A stretch of 64,000 nt of DNA, taken from Pseudomonas sp. GM78 (GTDB lineage Bacteria > Pseudomonadota > Gammaproteobacteria > Pseudomonadales > Pseudomonadaceae). Every line of letters starts with the position of its first letter. The first letter of the stretch is position 1. The notes under the pieces were generated by a model. It saw only the letters and a program-made list of their open reading frames with translations. It had not been told where the DNA came from and made no database searches. Positions 8,869-17,034 of this stretch are shown here, piece by piece. A program made the position numbers and the translations under genes. The DNA is taken from assembly GCF_000282475.1 (NCBI RefSeq), contig NZ_AKJF01000061.1:60688-124687 (forward strand), given 5' to 3'.

Positions 8869-9237
8869 ATGAGGGGCTCAGGCAAGCTGCTTTGTGTGGC
8901 ATTGGGAATGATGGCCGCGATGCAATGTCTGGCGGCAGACATTGATCTTTCGTCCAGATCCGACTTTTTGGAAATGAACCTGGAGCTCAAACGGGTCGAT
9001 GACCCAAATCCGCAATCCATTGCGCTCAAGGTCGTACTTAGCCCCGATGCGCAAAGCCGTCTGGAACAGGTAACGCGTCAGGAATTGCACCAGTCTTTGC
9101 GCCTGTCCATCAACGGCATCATGGTGTCGACCTCGACGGTTCAATCGGTGATCAAAGGCCCCGGTCTGATGATATCCGTACCGCGCGAGATAGCCGGCAA
9201 TCTGCTGCCTACGCTGCTGGAGCCGCCGGCAACCTGA
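8869..9237 (+). CDS. Small exported protein resembling the SecDF P1-head domain
   Basis: The protein has 122 residues with a signal peptide ending about CLAA. The rest reads like one copy of the periplasmic P1-head domain of SecD: a strand, then SPDAQSRLEQVTRQ, then LRLSINGIMVSTSTVQS and a Gly turn. There are no membrane helices besides the signal, so it would be a free periplasmic single-domain protein. Starts divergently from the lipoprotein at 8694; GGAGG lies before the ATG. Function unknown. Confidence 0.75.
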   Translation: MRGSGKLLCVALGMMAAMQCLAADIDLSSRSDFLEMNLELKRVDDPNPQSIALKVVLSPDAQSRLEQVTRQELHQSLRLSINGIMVSTSTVQSVIKGPGLMISVPREIAGNLLPTLLEPPAT

Positions 9238-9272
9238 TGCGGCGCTGAGTCAGCGCCGCACCTTGGGTCTGT

Positions 9273-9869
9273 TCAGATGTGAAAGGTCTGGCCGGTCTGC
9301 AAGCCTTCGACACTCTTGGCGTAGGCCAATGCCACATCGGCTGCCGGAACCGGTTTGAAGCCGCGGAAGTACGGTGCGTATTTGCCCATGGCTTCGACCA
9401 GCACGTTCGGGCTGATCGAGTTGACCCGCAGGCCGCGGGGCAATTCGATGGCCGCGGCACGGACAAAGCTGTCCAGGGCACCGTTGACCAGCGCTGCGGA
9501 GGCGCCGCTGCGGATCGGGTCGTGGCTCAATACGCCAGTGGTAAAGGTGAAGGACGCACCGTCATTGGCGAACTCACGACCGATCAGCAGCAAGTTGACC
9601 TGGCCCATCAACTTGTCTTTCAGGCCCAGGGCGAAACTCTCTTCGGTCATTTCATCCAATGGAGCAAAGGTCACGTTGCCAGCGGCGCACACCAGTGCAT
9701 CGAACTTGCCGGTTTGCTCAAACAGCTTGCGAATCGAGGCGCTGTCACTGATATCCACCTGGAAATCACCGCTGTTGCGGCCGATGCGCACGATCTCGTG
9801 GCGCTGGGACAGTTCCTTGTCCACGGCCGAACCGATGGTGCCGCCTGCGCCGATCAAAAGAATTTTCAT
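9273..9869 (-). CDS. Short-chain dehydrogenase-like protein lacking the usual Tyr/Lys
   Basis: The protein has 198 residues. The N-terminal nucleotide site is clear (LLIGAGGTIGSAV) and VCAAGN is present. The normal YxxxK catalytic motif is replaced by SAALVNGAL at the expected place, while SISPN follows as usual. It is shorter than classical SDRs (about 250 residues). It may be an SDR subfamily with altered chemistry or a binding protein. It is divergent from a LysR regulator 106 bp away, the typical arrangement of a regulator and its target. Confidence 0.8.
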   Translation of the reverse strand: MKILLIGAGGTIGSAVDKELSQRHEIVRIGRNSGDFQVDISDSASIRKLFEQTGKFDALVCAAGNVTFAPLDEMTEESFALGLKDKLMGQVNLLLIGREFANDGASFTFTTGVLSHDPIRSGASAALVNGALDSFVRAAAIELPRGLRVNSISPNVLVEAMGKYAPYFRGFKPVPAADVALAYAKSVEGLQTGQTFHI

Positions 9870-9975
9870 GCTGGCTGATCCTCGTATCGAATGAGTGAGG
9901 CTTCAGTTTAGAGTGGTTTTTTCTGCGGATAAGCGCACTAATAGGCAACCTTTGGTTTTCAAATGGAAACAATCC

Positions 9976-10884
9976 ATGAGCGAGATGGATGACCTGGCGG
10001 CATTCGCCGTGTTGGTCGAAGCGGGCAGTTTTACCTTGGCGGCGCAGCAATTGGGTTGCAGCAAGGGCCAGCTGTCCAAGCGCATCAGCCAGTTGGAAAC
10101 CCAGTTTTCGGTGGTCCTGCTGCAGCGCACCACCCGGCGCTTGAGCCTGACGGCGGCGGGCGCTGCGTTGTTGCCTCAGGCCCAGGCGCTGGTGGTGCAA
10201 GTCGAACGCGCTCGGCAGGCCCTGGCACGGTTGAAGGACGACATGGCCGGCCCTGTGCGGATGACGGTTCCAGTGTCGCTGGGGGAAACCTTCTTCGATG
10301 GCTTGCTGCTGGAGTTCTCGGCCCAGTATCCCGAGGTGCAGATTGAGCTGGAGCTCAACAACAGCTACCGCGATCTGTCCCGTGACGGCTTCGATCTGGC
10401 GATCCGCTCCGATGTGGCGATCGACCTGCGCCTGGTGGCGCGCCCGCTATTGGCATGGCGAGAGTTGACCTGCGCCAGTCCGGCCTATCTGGAGCAATAC
10501 GGAGAACCGCAGACCCCCCAGGCGCTGGCTGAGCACCGGTGCCTGCTCAACAGTCACTACAGTGGTCGGGAGGAGTGGTTGTATCACCAACAACACGAAC
10601 TGTTGCGGGTGCGGGTTTCTGGACCGTTCGCGAGCAACCATTACAACCTGTTGAAAAAGGCCGCTCTGGCTGGCGCCGGCATTGCCCGTTTGCCGTCCTA
10701 CGCATTGCCGGCGGAATTGGCTGACGGACGTTTGCGTTGGCTGCTGCGTGATTATCAGACCCGCAGCATGCCGATGTATCTGGTGCATCCGTATCAGGGT
10801 GGGTTGCCCAAGCGCACGCATGTGCTGGCGGATTATTTGATCGGGTGGTTCAAGCGCAGTGGCGAAGCACTGGACAGACTCTAA
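9976..10884 (+). CDS. LysR-family transcriptional regulator
   Basis: The protein has 302 residues from the ATG at 9976. The N-terminal winged helix is FAVLVEAGSFTLAAQQLGCSKGQLSKRISQLE-like (shown here in part), followed by TTRRLSLT. The rest is the periplasmic-binding-type effector domain. It is likely to regulate the divergent SDR-like gene, since LysR proteins usually control a neighbour from the shared intergenic region. The inducer is unknown. Confidence 0.9.
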   Translation: MSEMDDLAAFAVLVEAGSFTLAAQQLGCSKGQLSKRISQLETQFSVVLLQRTTRRLSLTAAGAALLPQAQALVVQVERARQALARLKDDMAGPVRMTVPVSLGETFFDGLLLEFSAQYPEVQIELELNNSYRDLSRDGFDLAIRSDVAIDLRLVARPLLAWRELTCASPAYLEQYGEPQTPQALAEHRCLLNSHYSGREEWLYHQQHELLRVRVSGPFASNHYNLLKKAALAGAGIARLPSYALPAELADGRLRWLLRDYQTRSMPMYLVHPYQGGLPKRTHVLADYLIGWFKRSGEALDRL

Positions 10885-10898
10885 ACGCTCACATAACC

Positions 10899-11001
10899 CC
10901 TGTAGGAGCGAGCCTGCTCGCGATGGACGTTAACGATGACGTGGGCTGTCTGGATGAACGCAGCGCCCTCCAGTTCTTCGCGAGCAGGCTCGCTCCTACA
11001 G
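10899..11001. repeat. REPIN (paired REP palindrome)
   Basis: Inverted units begin CCTGTAGGAGCGAGCCTGCT and end with its complement. It lies between the LysR gene and the liv operon terminator. This is the GAGCCTGCTCGCGA variant, also found at 16922 and 42019. Confidence 0.85.
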
Positions 11002-11034
11002 TGGGTTTTCATTGTTGGCGGGATTGTGGCAGGC

Positions 11035-11066
11035 AAAAAAAACGGCCCGTGAAGGCCGTTTTTTTG
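11035..11066. terminator. Bidirectional terminator between lysR and livF
   Basis: AACGGCC (11041-11047) pairs with GGCCGTT (11054-11060), with an A-run on the left and a T-run on the right. It can end both the LysR transcript and the convergent liv operon. Confidence 0.9.
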
Positions 11067-11080
11067 TTTAACGCCGAGGC

Positions 11081-11782
11081 TTAGCCACCGAGGTACGCAT
11101 CACGCACTTTCGGATCGGTCAGCAGCGCTTCACCGGTACCTGTCATCACCACCCGGCCGTTTTCCAGCACGTAGGCGCGGTCAGCGATTTTCAGGGCCTG
11201 GTTGGCGTTCTGCTCGACCAGGAACACCGTCACACCGTCCTTGCGCAGCTGTTCGATGATATCGAAGATCTGCTGGATGATGATCGGGGCCAGGCCCAGC
11301 GAAGGCTCGTCGAGCAGCAATAGCTTGGGCTTGCTCATCAGCGCACGGCCGATGGCGAGCATTTGCTGTTCGCCGCCGGACATGGTGCCGCCACGTTGGG
11401 CGAAGCGTTCTTTCAGGCGTGGGAAAAGTCCGAGGACCTTGTCCATCTGTTCCTGATAGTCGCCCTTGGCGGTGAAGAAACCACCCATGGACAGGTTTTC
11501 TTCCACGGTCAGGCGGGAAAACACCCGACGGCCTTCCGGCACCACGGCAATGCTCTTGCGCATGATCTGCGAGGAATCCTGCCCGACCAATTCCTCACCC
11601 ATGTAGCGGATGCTGCCGCTGTGGGCCCGCGGCGAACCGCACAGGGTCATCAACAGCGTGGACTTGCCGGCACCGTTGGCACCGATCAGGGTCACGATCT
11701 CGCCCTGGCGGACTTCGACGTTGACGCTGTGCAGGGCCTGGATCTTGCCGTAGAAGGTGGAAACGTTTTCGAACTGCAGCAT
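11081..11782 (-). CDS. livF: Branched-chain amino-acid ABC transporter ATPase LivF
   Basis: The protein has 233 residues with Walker A GANGAGKST, signature SGGEQQMLAIGRAL, Walker B LLLLDEPS and the switch His region. Together with LivG it powers import of leucine, isoleucine and valine (BraG in P. aeruginosa naming). It is last in the operon, and its ATG abuts the livG stop directly. Confidence 0.95.
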   Translation of the reverse strand: MLQFENVSTFYGKIQALHSVNVEVRQGEIVTLIGANGAGKSTLLMTLCGSPRAHSGSIRYMGEELVGQDSSQIMRKSIAVVPEGRRVFSRLTVEENLSMGGFFTAKGDYQEQMDKVLGLFPRLKERFAQRGGTMSGGEQQMLAIGRALMSKPKLLLLDEPSLGLAPIIIQQIFDIIEQLRKDGVTVFLVEQNANQALKIADRAYVLENGRVVMTGTGEALLTDPKVRDAYLGG

Positions 11783-12550
11783 TTACGCTTCCCCCAGGTA
11801 GGCTTTGATCACTTCAGGATTGTCGCGGATCTGTTCCGGCGTACCGTTGGCCAGGGGCGTGCCCTGGTTGATCACGACGATGTGGTCGGAAATGCTCATG
11901 ACCAGTTTCATGTCGTGCTCGATCAGCAGCACGGTGACGTTGTGCTCTTCACGCAACACGCTGATCAGGGCCTTGAGGTCTTCGGTTTCCTTCGGGTTCA
12001 GGCCGGCGGCCGGTTCGTCGAGCATGAGGATCCGCGGACGGGTCATCATGCAGCGGGCGATTTCCAGGCGCCGTTGCTGACCGTAGGCCAGGGTGCCGGC
12101 CGGACGGTTGGCGAACTCCTTGAGATTGACCTTTTCCAGCCAGTACTCGGCGAATTCCATGGCCTCGCGTTCGCTCTTGCGGAACCCCGGGGTCTTGAAC
12201 AGGCCGGACAGGAAGTTGGTGTTCAGGTGGCGATGCTGGGCGATCAAGAGGTTCTCGACCGCGGTCATGTCCTTGAACAACCGCACGTTCTGGAAGGTAC
12301 GCACCACGCCCTTGAGGGCGATCTTGTGGCCTGGCAGGCCTTCGATCTGCTCTCCATCGAGCAGGATGCTGCCGCCGCTCGGCTTGTAGAAGCCGGTCAG
12401 GCAGTTGAACACGGTGGTCTTGCCGGCACCGTTGGGGCCGATCAGTGCGACCACTTGTTTCTCTTTCACGCTCAAGGCAACGCCGTTGACCGCCAGCAAG
12501 CCGCCAAAGCGCATGCTCAGGTTTTCTACTTTCAGGATCTCGCGGCTCAT
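11783..12550 (-). CDS. livG: Branched-chain amino-acid ABC transporter ATPase LivG
   Basis: The protein has 255 residues with Walker [10 protein letters not shown], signature [13 protein letters not shown] and Walker [16 protein letters not shown]. The long insert between Walker A and the signature ([11 protein letters not shown]) is typical of LivG. It overlaps the livM stop by 4 bp (ATGA), implying coupled translation. Confidence 0.95.
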   Translation of the reverse strand: MSREILKVENLSMRFGGLLAVNGVALSVKEKQVVALIGPNGAGKTTVFNCLTGFYKPSGGSILLDGEQIEGLPGHKIALKGVVRTFQNVRLFKDMTAVENLLIAQHRHLNTNFLSGLFKTPGFRKSEREAMEFAEYWLEKVNLKEFANRPAGTLAYGQQRRLEIARCMMTRPRILMLDEPAAGLNPKETEDLKALISVLREEHNVTVLLIEHDMKLVMSISDHIVVINQGTPLANGTPEQIRDNPEVIKAYLGEA

Positions 12551-13803
12551 TTGCGCAGCTCCATGTGAGGACGTTGCATGGGCAGCAGACCCTGAGGGCG
12601 CCAGATCATCATCAGTACCATCAAGGCACCGAACATCAACATGCGATATTCACTGAACTCACGCATCATTTCCGGCAGCAGGATCATCACCACGGCAGCC
12701 AGGATCACACCCAGCTGCGAGCCCATGCCACCCAACACCACGATGGCGAGAATGATCGCCGACTCGATGAAGGTGAAGGACTCCGGTGTGATCAGGCCTT
12801 GGCGAGCGGCGAAGAAGCTACCGGCGAAACCGGCGAAACTGGCGCCCAGGGTAAAGGCCGACAGTTTGATCACGGTAGGGTTCAGGCCCAGCGCACGGCA
12901 GGCAATCTCGTCTTCACGCAGTGCTTCCCAGGCACGACCCAGGGGCATGCGCAGCAAGCGGTTGATGACGAACAGCGCAGCCAGTGCCAGCAGCAGTGCA
13001 ACCAGGTAAAGGAAGATCACCTTGTTGATCGAGTTGTATTGCAGGCCGAAGTACTCGTGGAACGTCTGCATGCCTTCGGCGGCTTTACGTTCGAAGGTCA
13101 GGCCGAAGAACGTTGGTTTCTCGATGTTGCTGATGCCGTTCGGACCGCCCGTGAGGCCGGTCAGGTTACGCAGGAACAGACGGATGATTTCACCGAAGCC
13201 CAGGGTCACGATCGCCAGGTAGTCGCCGCGCAGACGCAGCACCGGGAAACCGAGCAGGAAGCCGAAGGTGGCCGCCATCAGGCCGGCAATCGGCAGGCAG
13301 ATCCAGAAGCTCAGGCCGTAGTAGTGCGACAGCAGCGCGTAGCTGTAGGCGCCGACGGCGTAGAAACCGACGTAACCCAGGTCGAGCAGGCCGGCGAGGC
13401 CCACCACGATGTTCAGGCCCAGGCCGAGCATCACGTAGATCAACACCAGCGTCGCGATATCCACCGCGCCGCGAGAGCCGAAGAACGGCCAGACCAGTGC
13501 ACCGGCGATCAGCGCAATGATGAACCAGCGTTGCGTGGAGGGCAGGGTCAGGAAATTGCTGGCCTTGGCCGGAATCAGCGGCATGCTCGGCGAGGAACGC
13601 CAGGCCGAGCTGATCTGCTGGTCGAACAGGACACGCAGGAACATCAGCACCGAGCACACGGCGATGGTGATCAGCGTGGCGGTGCTGGTGCCATGGACTT
13701 CGAGGTGGATACCGACGATGGTCAGCTTCAGGCCCAGTACCGGATAGGCTACCGCCCACACCAACAGCGCGCTGAAGAGCGCTTGCTTAAGATTTCTAGT
13801 CAT
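12547..13803 (-). CDS. livM: Branched-chain amino-acid ABC permease LivM
   Basis: The 418 residues match the long LivM form, with about ten membrane helices and an N-terminal extension. The permease core has [20 protein letters not shown] and the loop [13 protein letters not shown] that contacts the ATPases. It overlaps livH and livG by 4 bp each. Confidence 0.95.
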   Translation of the reverse strand: MTRNLKQALFSALLVWAVAYPVLGLKLTIVGIHLEVHGTSTATLITIAVCSVLMFLRVLFDQQISSAWRSSPSMPLIPAKASNFLTLPSTQRWFIIALIAGALVWPFFGSRGAVDIATLVLIYVMLGLGLNIVVGLAGLLDLGYVGFYAVGAYSYALLSHYYGLSFWICLPIAGLMAATFGFLLGFPVLRLRGDYLAIVTLGFGEIIRLFLRNLTGLTGGPNGISNIEKPTFFGLTFERKAAEGMQTFHEYFGLQYNSINKVIFLYLVALLLALAALFVINRLLRMPLGRAWEALREDEIACRALGLNPTVIKLSAFTLGASFAGFAGSFFAARQGLITPESFTFIESAIILAIVVLGGMGSQLGVILAAVVMILLPEMMREFSEYRMLMFGALMVLMMIWRPQGLLPMQRPHMELRK

Positions 13804-14723
13804 ACCTTCTCAACCTCCGGACGGCCCAGCAGGCCGGTTGGCCGGAACAACAACACCAGAACCAGGAGACCGAAGGCCACGACGTCCTTGTACTGGTCGC
13901 CGAAGATATCGGCACCGAAAGCTTCTGCCACACCCAATACCAGCCCGCCGAGCATGGCGCCCGGAATGCTGCCGATACCGCCCAATACCGCGGCGGTGAA
14001 GGCCTTGAGGCCGACCAGGAAACCGGCGTTCGGGTTGATCACGCCGTATTGCATGCTCAGCAGCACGGCCGCGATGGCCGCCAGCGCGGCACCGATGACG
14101 AAGGTCAGGGCAATGATGTTGTTGGTGTTGATACCCAGCAGGTTGGCCATCTTGATGTCTTCGGCACAGGCGCGGCAGGCGCGACCCAGGCGAGAGCGGG
14201 AGATGAACAGCGTCAGGCCGAGCATGGCGACCAGGGTCACCACGAACACCACGATTTGCATGTAGGAAATCAGCACTTCATGTGCGCCACCTGGCCCGAA
14301 GGCAAAGTTGCCCGGAATCAGGTTGGGAATGGATTTGTCCTTGGAGTCTTGCGCCAGCAGAACGGTGTTCTGCAGGAAGATCGACATGCCGATGGCGGAG
14401 ATCAGCGGGATCAGACGGTTGCTGCCGCGCAAGGGGCGGTAGGCGATCCGTTCGATGCTGTAGCCGTAGGCACTGGTGACGACGATAGTCGCCAGGAAAG
14501 CGGCGGTCATCAACAGCGGAACACTGTCGAGTCCCAGCATGGCCAGCCCGGCAATGGCGATGAACGCCACGTAGGAGCCGATCATGTACACCTCGCCGTG
14601 GGCGAAGTTGATCATTCCAATGATGCCGTAAACCATCGTATAGCCGATGGCGATCAGGGCATACGTGCTGCCAATGGTCAGACCATTAACCAGCTGTTGG
14701 AAGAAGTGATAGATGTCAGGCAT
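13800..14723 (-). CDS. livH: Branched-chain amino-acid ABC permease LivH
   Basis: The protein has 307 residues and about eight helices. The family start [20 protein letters not shown] is present, as is the coupling loop [24 protein letters not shown] lies before the ATG. The 232-bp gap to the binding-protein gene upstream holds a terminator-like hairpin that could lower permease expression relative to the binding protein. Confidence 0.95.
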   Translation of the reverse strand: MPDIYHFFQQLVNGLTIGSTYALIAIGYTMVYGIIGMINFAHGEVYMIGSYVAFIAIAGLAMLGLDSVPLLMTAAFLATIVVTSAYGYSIERIAYRPLRGSNRLIPLISAIGMSIFLQNTVLLAQDSKDKSIPNLIPGNFAFGPGGAHEVLISYMQIVVFVVTLVAMLGLTLFISRSRLGRACRACAEDIKMANLLGINTNNIIALTFVIGAALAAIAAVLLSMQYGVINPNAGFLVGLKAFTAAVLGGIGSIPGAMLGGLVLGVAEAFGADIFGDQYKDVVAFGLLVLVLLFRPTGLLGRPEVEKV

Positions 14724-14905
14724 TACAGCGCTCCTAAAAACCTGATACGCATTTCACTGGTGGAGTCATTTTCCCGCCCGATCCCGTGGATCTGCATCCA
14801 CTTCGAATTCGGGGTTTGCCAGCGAACCGCTGATGACGGTTTTGAGATTTTCAGGTGGGGAGACTAGCGGATCACGCCAGCGCGGCCCAGATACGTTCGT
14901 AAAAC

Positions 14906-14931
14906 AAAGCCCACGGCACGCCGTGGGCTTT
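14906..14931 (-). terminator. Intercistronic hairpin between the binding-protein gene and livH
   Basis: AAAGCCCACGG and CCGTGGGCTTT form an 11-bp stem with a 4-nt loop just after the binding-protein stop. This is a strong attenuating hairpin. In such operons it gives more binding protein than permease mRNA. Confidence 0.75.
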
Positions 14932-14955
14932 ATTGGCAGTCAGTCAGGCAGGACC

Positions 14956-16083
14956 TTACTGAGGCGAAGCTTCAGTTTTTGGCTTGCCGAAGTGCCACTC
15001 GTAGACCACGAATTTGAAGTCTTTCAGGTCGCCCTTGTCGTCGAAGCTCAGGTCGCCGGTCGGGGTCTTGAAGGTGCCTTTGTGGATGGCTTCAGCCACT
15101 TTGGCGGAGTCTTCGGACTTGGCAGCCTTGATACCTTCGGCGATCACGGTCACAGCCGAGTAGGCCGGGAACACGAACGGACCACTTGGGTCTTCTTTCT
15201 TGGCCTTGAACGCGTCAGCCAGGGCGACGTTGGCCGGATCCTGGTCGAAGGATTTCGGCAGGGTCACCAGCAGGCCTTCGGAGGACTTCTGGGCGATCTG
15301 CGAGATCGAGTCGTTACCCACGCCTTCCGGACCCATGAACTTGGCTTTCAGGCCTTTTTCATCCGCTTGACGCAGGATCAGGCCCAGCTCCGGGTGGTAG
15401 CCGCCGTAGTAGACGAAGTCGACGTTGGCTTGCTTGAGCTTGGCGATGATCGAGGAGAAGTCCTTGTCGCCGGCGTTGATGCCTTCGAACACGGCAACCT
15501 TGGTGCCTTTCTTCTCGAGGGTCTGTTTAACGGCGGTAGCGATGCCTTCACCGTATTGCTGCTTGTCGTGCAGGACAGCAACGATTTTCGGTTTGACGAA
15601 GTCGGCGATGTAGTTACCGGCGGCAGGGCCCTGGGCGCTGTCCAGACCGATGGTGCGGAACACCATTTTGTAACCACGGTTGGTGATGTCCGGGCTGGTG
15701 GCAGCCGGAGTGATCATGATCACGCCTTCGTCTTCGTAGATGTCCGAAGCCGGTTGAGTGGAGCTGGAGCACAGGTGGCCAACCACGAATTTCACGCCGT
15801 CGTTGACGACTTTGTTCGCGACCGCTACCGCTTGTTTTGGATCACAGGCGTCATCGTATTCAACGGCTTCGAGTTTCTTGCCGTCTACGCCGCCTTTGGC
15901 GTTGATCTGTTCAATGGCCATTTTGGCGCCGCTGAACTGCATGTCGCCGTATTGGGCTACAGGGCCGGTTTTAGGGCCGGCGATGCCGATCTTGATGGTG
16001 TCAGCTGCGAACGAATGGCTGGCAACCCCGGCCAGAACCATAGCGGCAAACAGTTTGGAAATCTGCTTAGTAGCCTTAGTCAT
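14956..16083 (-). CDS. braC: Branched-chain amino-acid ABC periplasmic binding protein
   Basis: The protein has 375 residues. The signal peptide ends SHSFA-ADT, and the mature part is a type I periplasmic binding protein (IKIGIAGPKTGPVAQYGDMQ, GHLCSSSTQPAS, MITPAATSP). It delivers Leu/Ile/Val, and possibly Ala or Thr, to LivHMGF. It is first in the operon, with its promoter in the 349 bp upstream. Confidence 0.94.
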   Translation of the reverse strand: MTKATKQISKLFAAMVLAGVASHSFAADTIKIGIAGPKTGPVAQYGDMQFSGAKMAIEQINAKGGVDGKKLEAVEYDDACDPKQAVAVANKVVNDGVKFVVGHLCSSSTQPASDIYEDEGVIMITPAATSPDITNRGYKMVFRTIGLDSAQGPAAGNYIADFVKPKIVAVLHDKQQYGEGIATAVKQTLEKKGTKVAVFEGINAGDKDFSSIIAKLKQANVDFVYYGGYHPELGLILRQADEKGLKAKFMGPEGVGNDSISQIAQKSSEGLLVTLPKSFDQDPANVALADAFKAKKEDPSGPFVFPAYSAVTVIAEGIKAAKSEDSAKVAEAIHKGTFKTPTGDLSFDDKGDLKDFKFVVYEWHFGKPKTEASPQ

Positions 16084-16182
16084 AGTGCTCCACTCTTACT
16101 GTTGTAATTTTTATAGTCCTGGCGCCGCAGGCGGCAGAACCGGGTAAGTATCTACGACATTCCCCGGAAAAGCCCCTCGGCA

Positions 16183-16198
16183 ACTGTACCGGTACAGT
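16183..16198. promoter_or_regulatory. Perfect 16-bp palindrome, candidate operator
   Basis: ACTGTACCGGTACAGT is its own reverse complement. It lies 100 bp upstream of braC and 235 bp before the DUF2288 gene. A dimeric repressor or activator of the transport operon could bind here. The half-site spacing (CTGT-N6-ACAG) does not fit LexA (N8). The rest of the 349-bp intergenic region shows nothing else recognisable. Confidence 0.45.
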
Positions 16199-16432
16199 GT
16201 AGAGCGCCGATTGTCAGCCTGGGAAGCTGGCGCCAGGGGGCAAAACTTGGGGGTGTCGCTTTTTTGAAAGAAAAAGTCAGAATTGCGGCGGGGTTTTGAC
16301 GGGCTTATAGCCATATTCCGTGCATTCCCTGGCATTCCTGCGCTTTTCATTCGGTGATGCAAATTGCTTCTGGGTTTTTCTGCCTGAGCACCGACGTTAT
16401 CATTGCGTCGATTTCTTTTCCGGACCGGACCC

Positions 16433-16738
16433 ATGACTGAAGAACCTAGCACCCTCTATGCCAAGCTGCTTGGCGAAACCGCATCTATTTCCTGGAAGGA
16501 GCTGGAGCCGTTCTTCGCCAAGGGTGCCCTATTGTGGGTCGACCCCAGCCTTGATTTGATCGCTGCCGCCGAGGCCATGGCAACCGACGACGGCGAGAAA
16601 GTGGCTGCCTGGCTGGCCGCCGACCAGGTCGCCAAGCTCTCTGAAACGCGGGCGCTGGATCTTTTCCAACGCGATCCACAGCTGTGGGCAGTGGTGGTTT
16701 CGCCGTGGATCATGATCCAGGAAAAGGCACAGGCTTGA
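16433..16738 (+). CDS. DUF2288 family protein
   Basis: The protein has 101 residues from the ATG at 16433. It is short and acidic, without signal or membrane segment, and shows the family pattern LYAKLLGETA, ISWKELEPFFAKG, LLWVDPSLDL and WLAADQV. DUF2288 proteins are found in proteobacteria and cyanobacteria; no function is established. A single gene facing away from braC. Confidence 0.85.
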   Translation: MTEEPSTLYAKLLGETASISWKELEPFFAKGALLWVDPSLDLIAAAEAMATDDGEKVAAWLAADQVAKLSETRALDLFQRDPQLWAVVVSPWIMIQEKAQA

Positions 16739-16921
16739 CGGATGCGCCTTATTGGTGCGATGGCTTGGCGGCGATAAGTGTGTAGCCGAGTAGCGTGATG
16801 GCACGTTGCCGTAGAGAAAGGCCACGCTTCACGGTGACGTAAACGTAACGGGAACAGTTGCGGGGACAATCAAACGGCCGCTCAATTGTTTCTGGATGTT
16901 GAAAAAGTGTTGTTCTTGAGG

Positions 16922-17012
16922 ACGCCATCGCGAGCAGGCTCGCTCCCACAGGGATCGCATTCACTCAGAAGGAACGCGGTCAACTGTGGGAGCGAGCCTG
17001 CTCGCGATAGGG
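16922..17012. repeat. REPIN (paired REP palindrome)
   Basis: Inverted GCCATCGCGAGCAGGCTCGC and its complement lie about 30 bp apart. The element sits between the DUF2288 gene and the tubulin-like gene, which converge on it. Confidence 0.85.
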
Positions 17013-17034
17013 CCGACTCGGTGTTGCGCCGGGC

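Noticed and set aside
12565-14265. 566-codon open frame opposite livM and livH
   Set aside because: Gln/His/Arg-rich shadow; the permease genes are unmistakable on the minus strand.
14833-16107. 424-codon open frame opposite the binding-protein gene
   Set aside because: Shadow of braC, with no start signal.
16183-16198. LexA (SOS) box
   Set aside because: CTGT and ACAG are separated by 6 bp; LexA needs 8.
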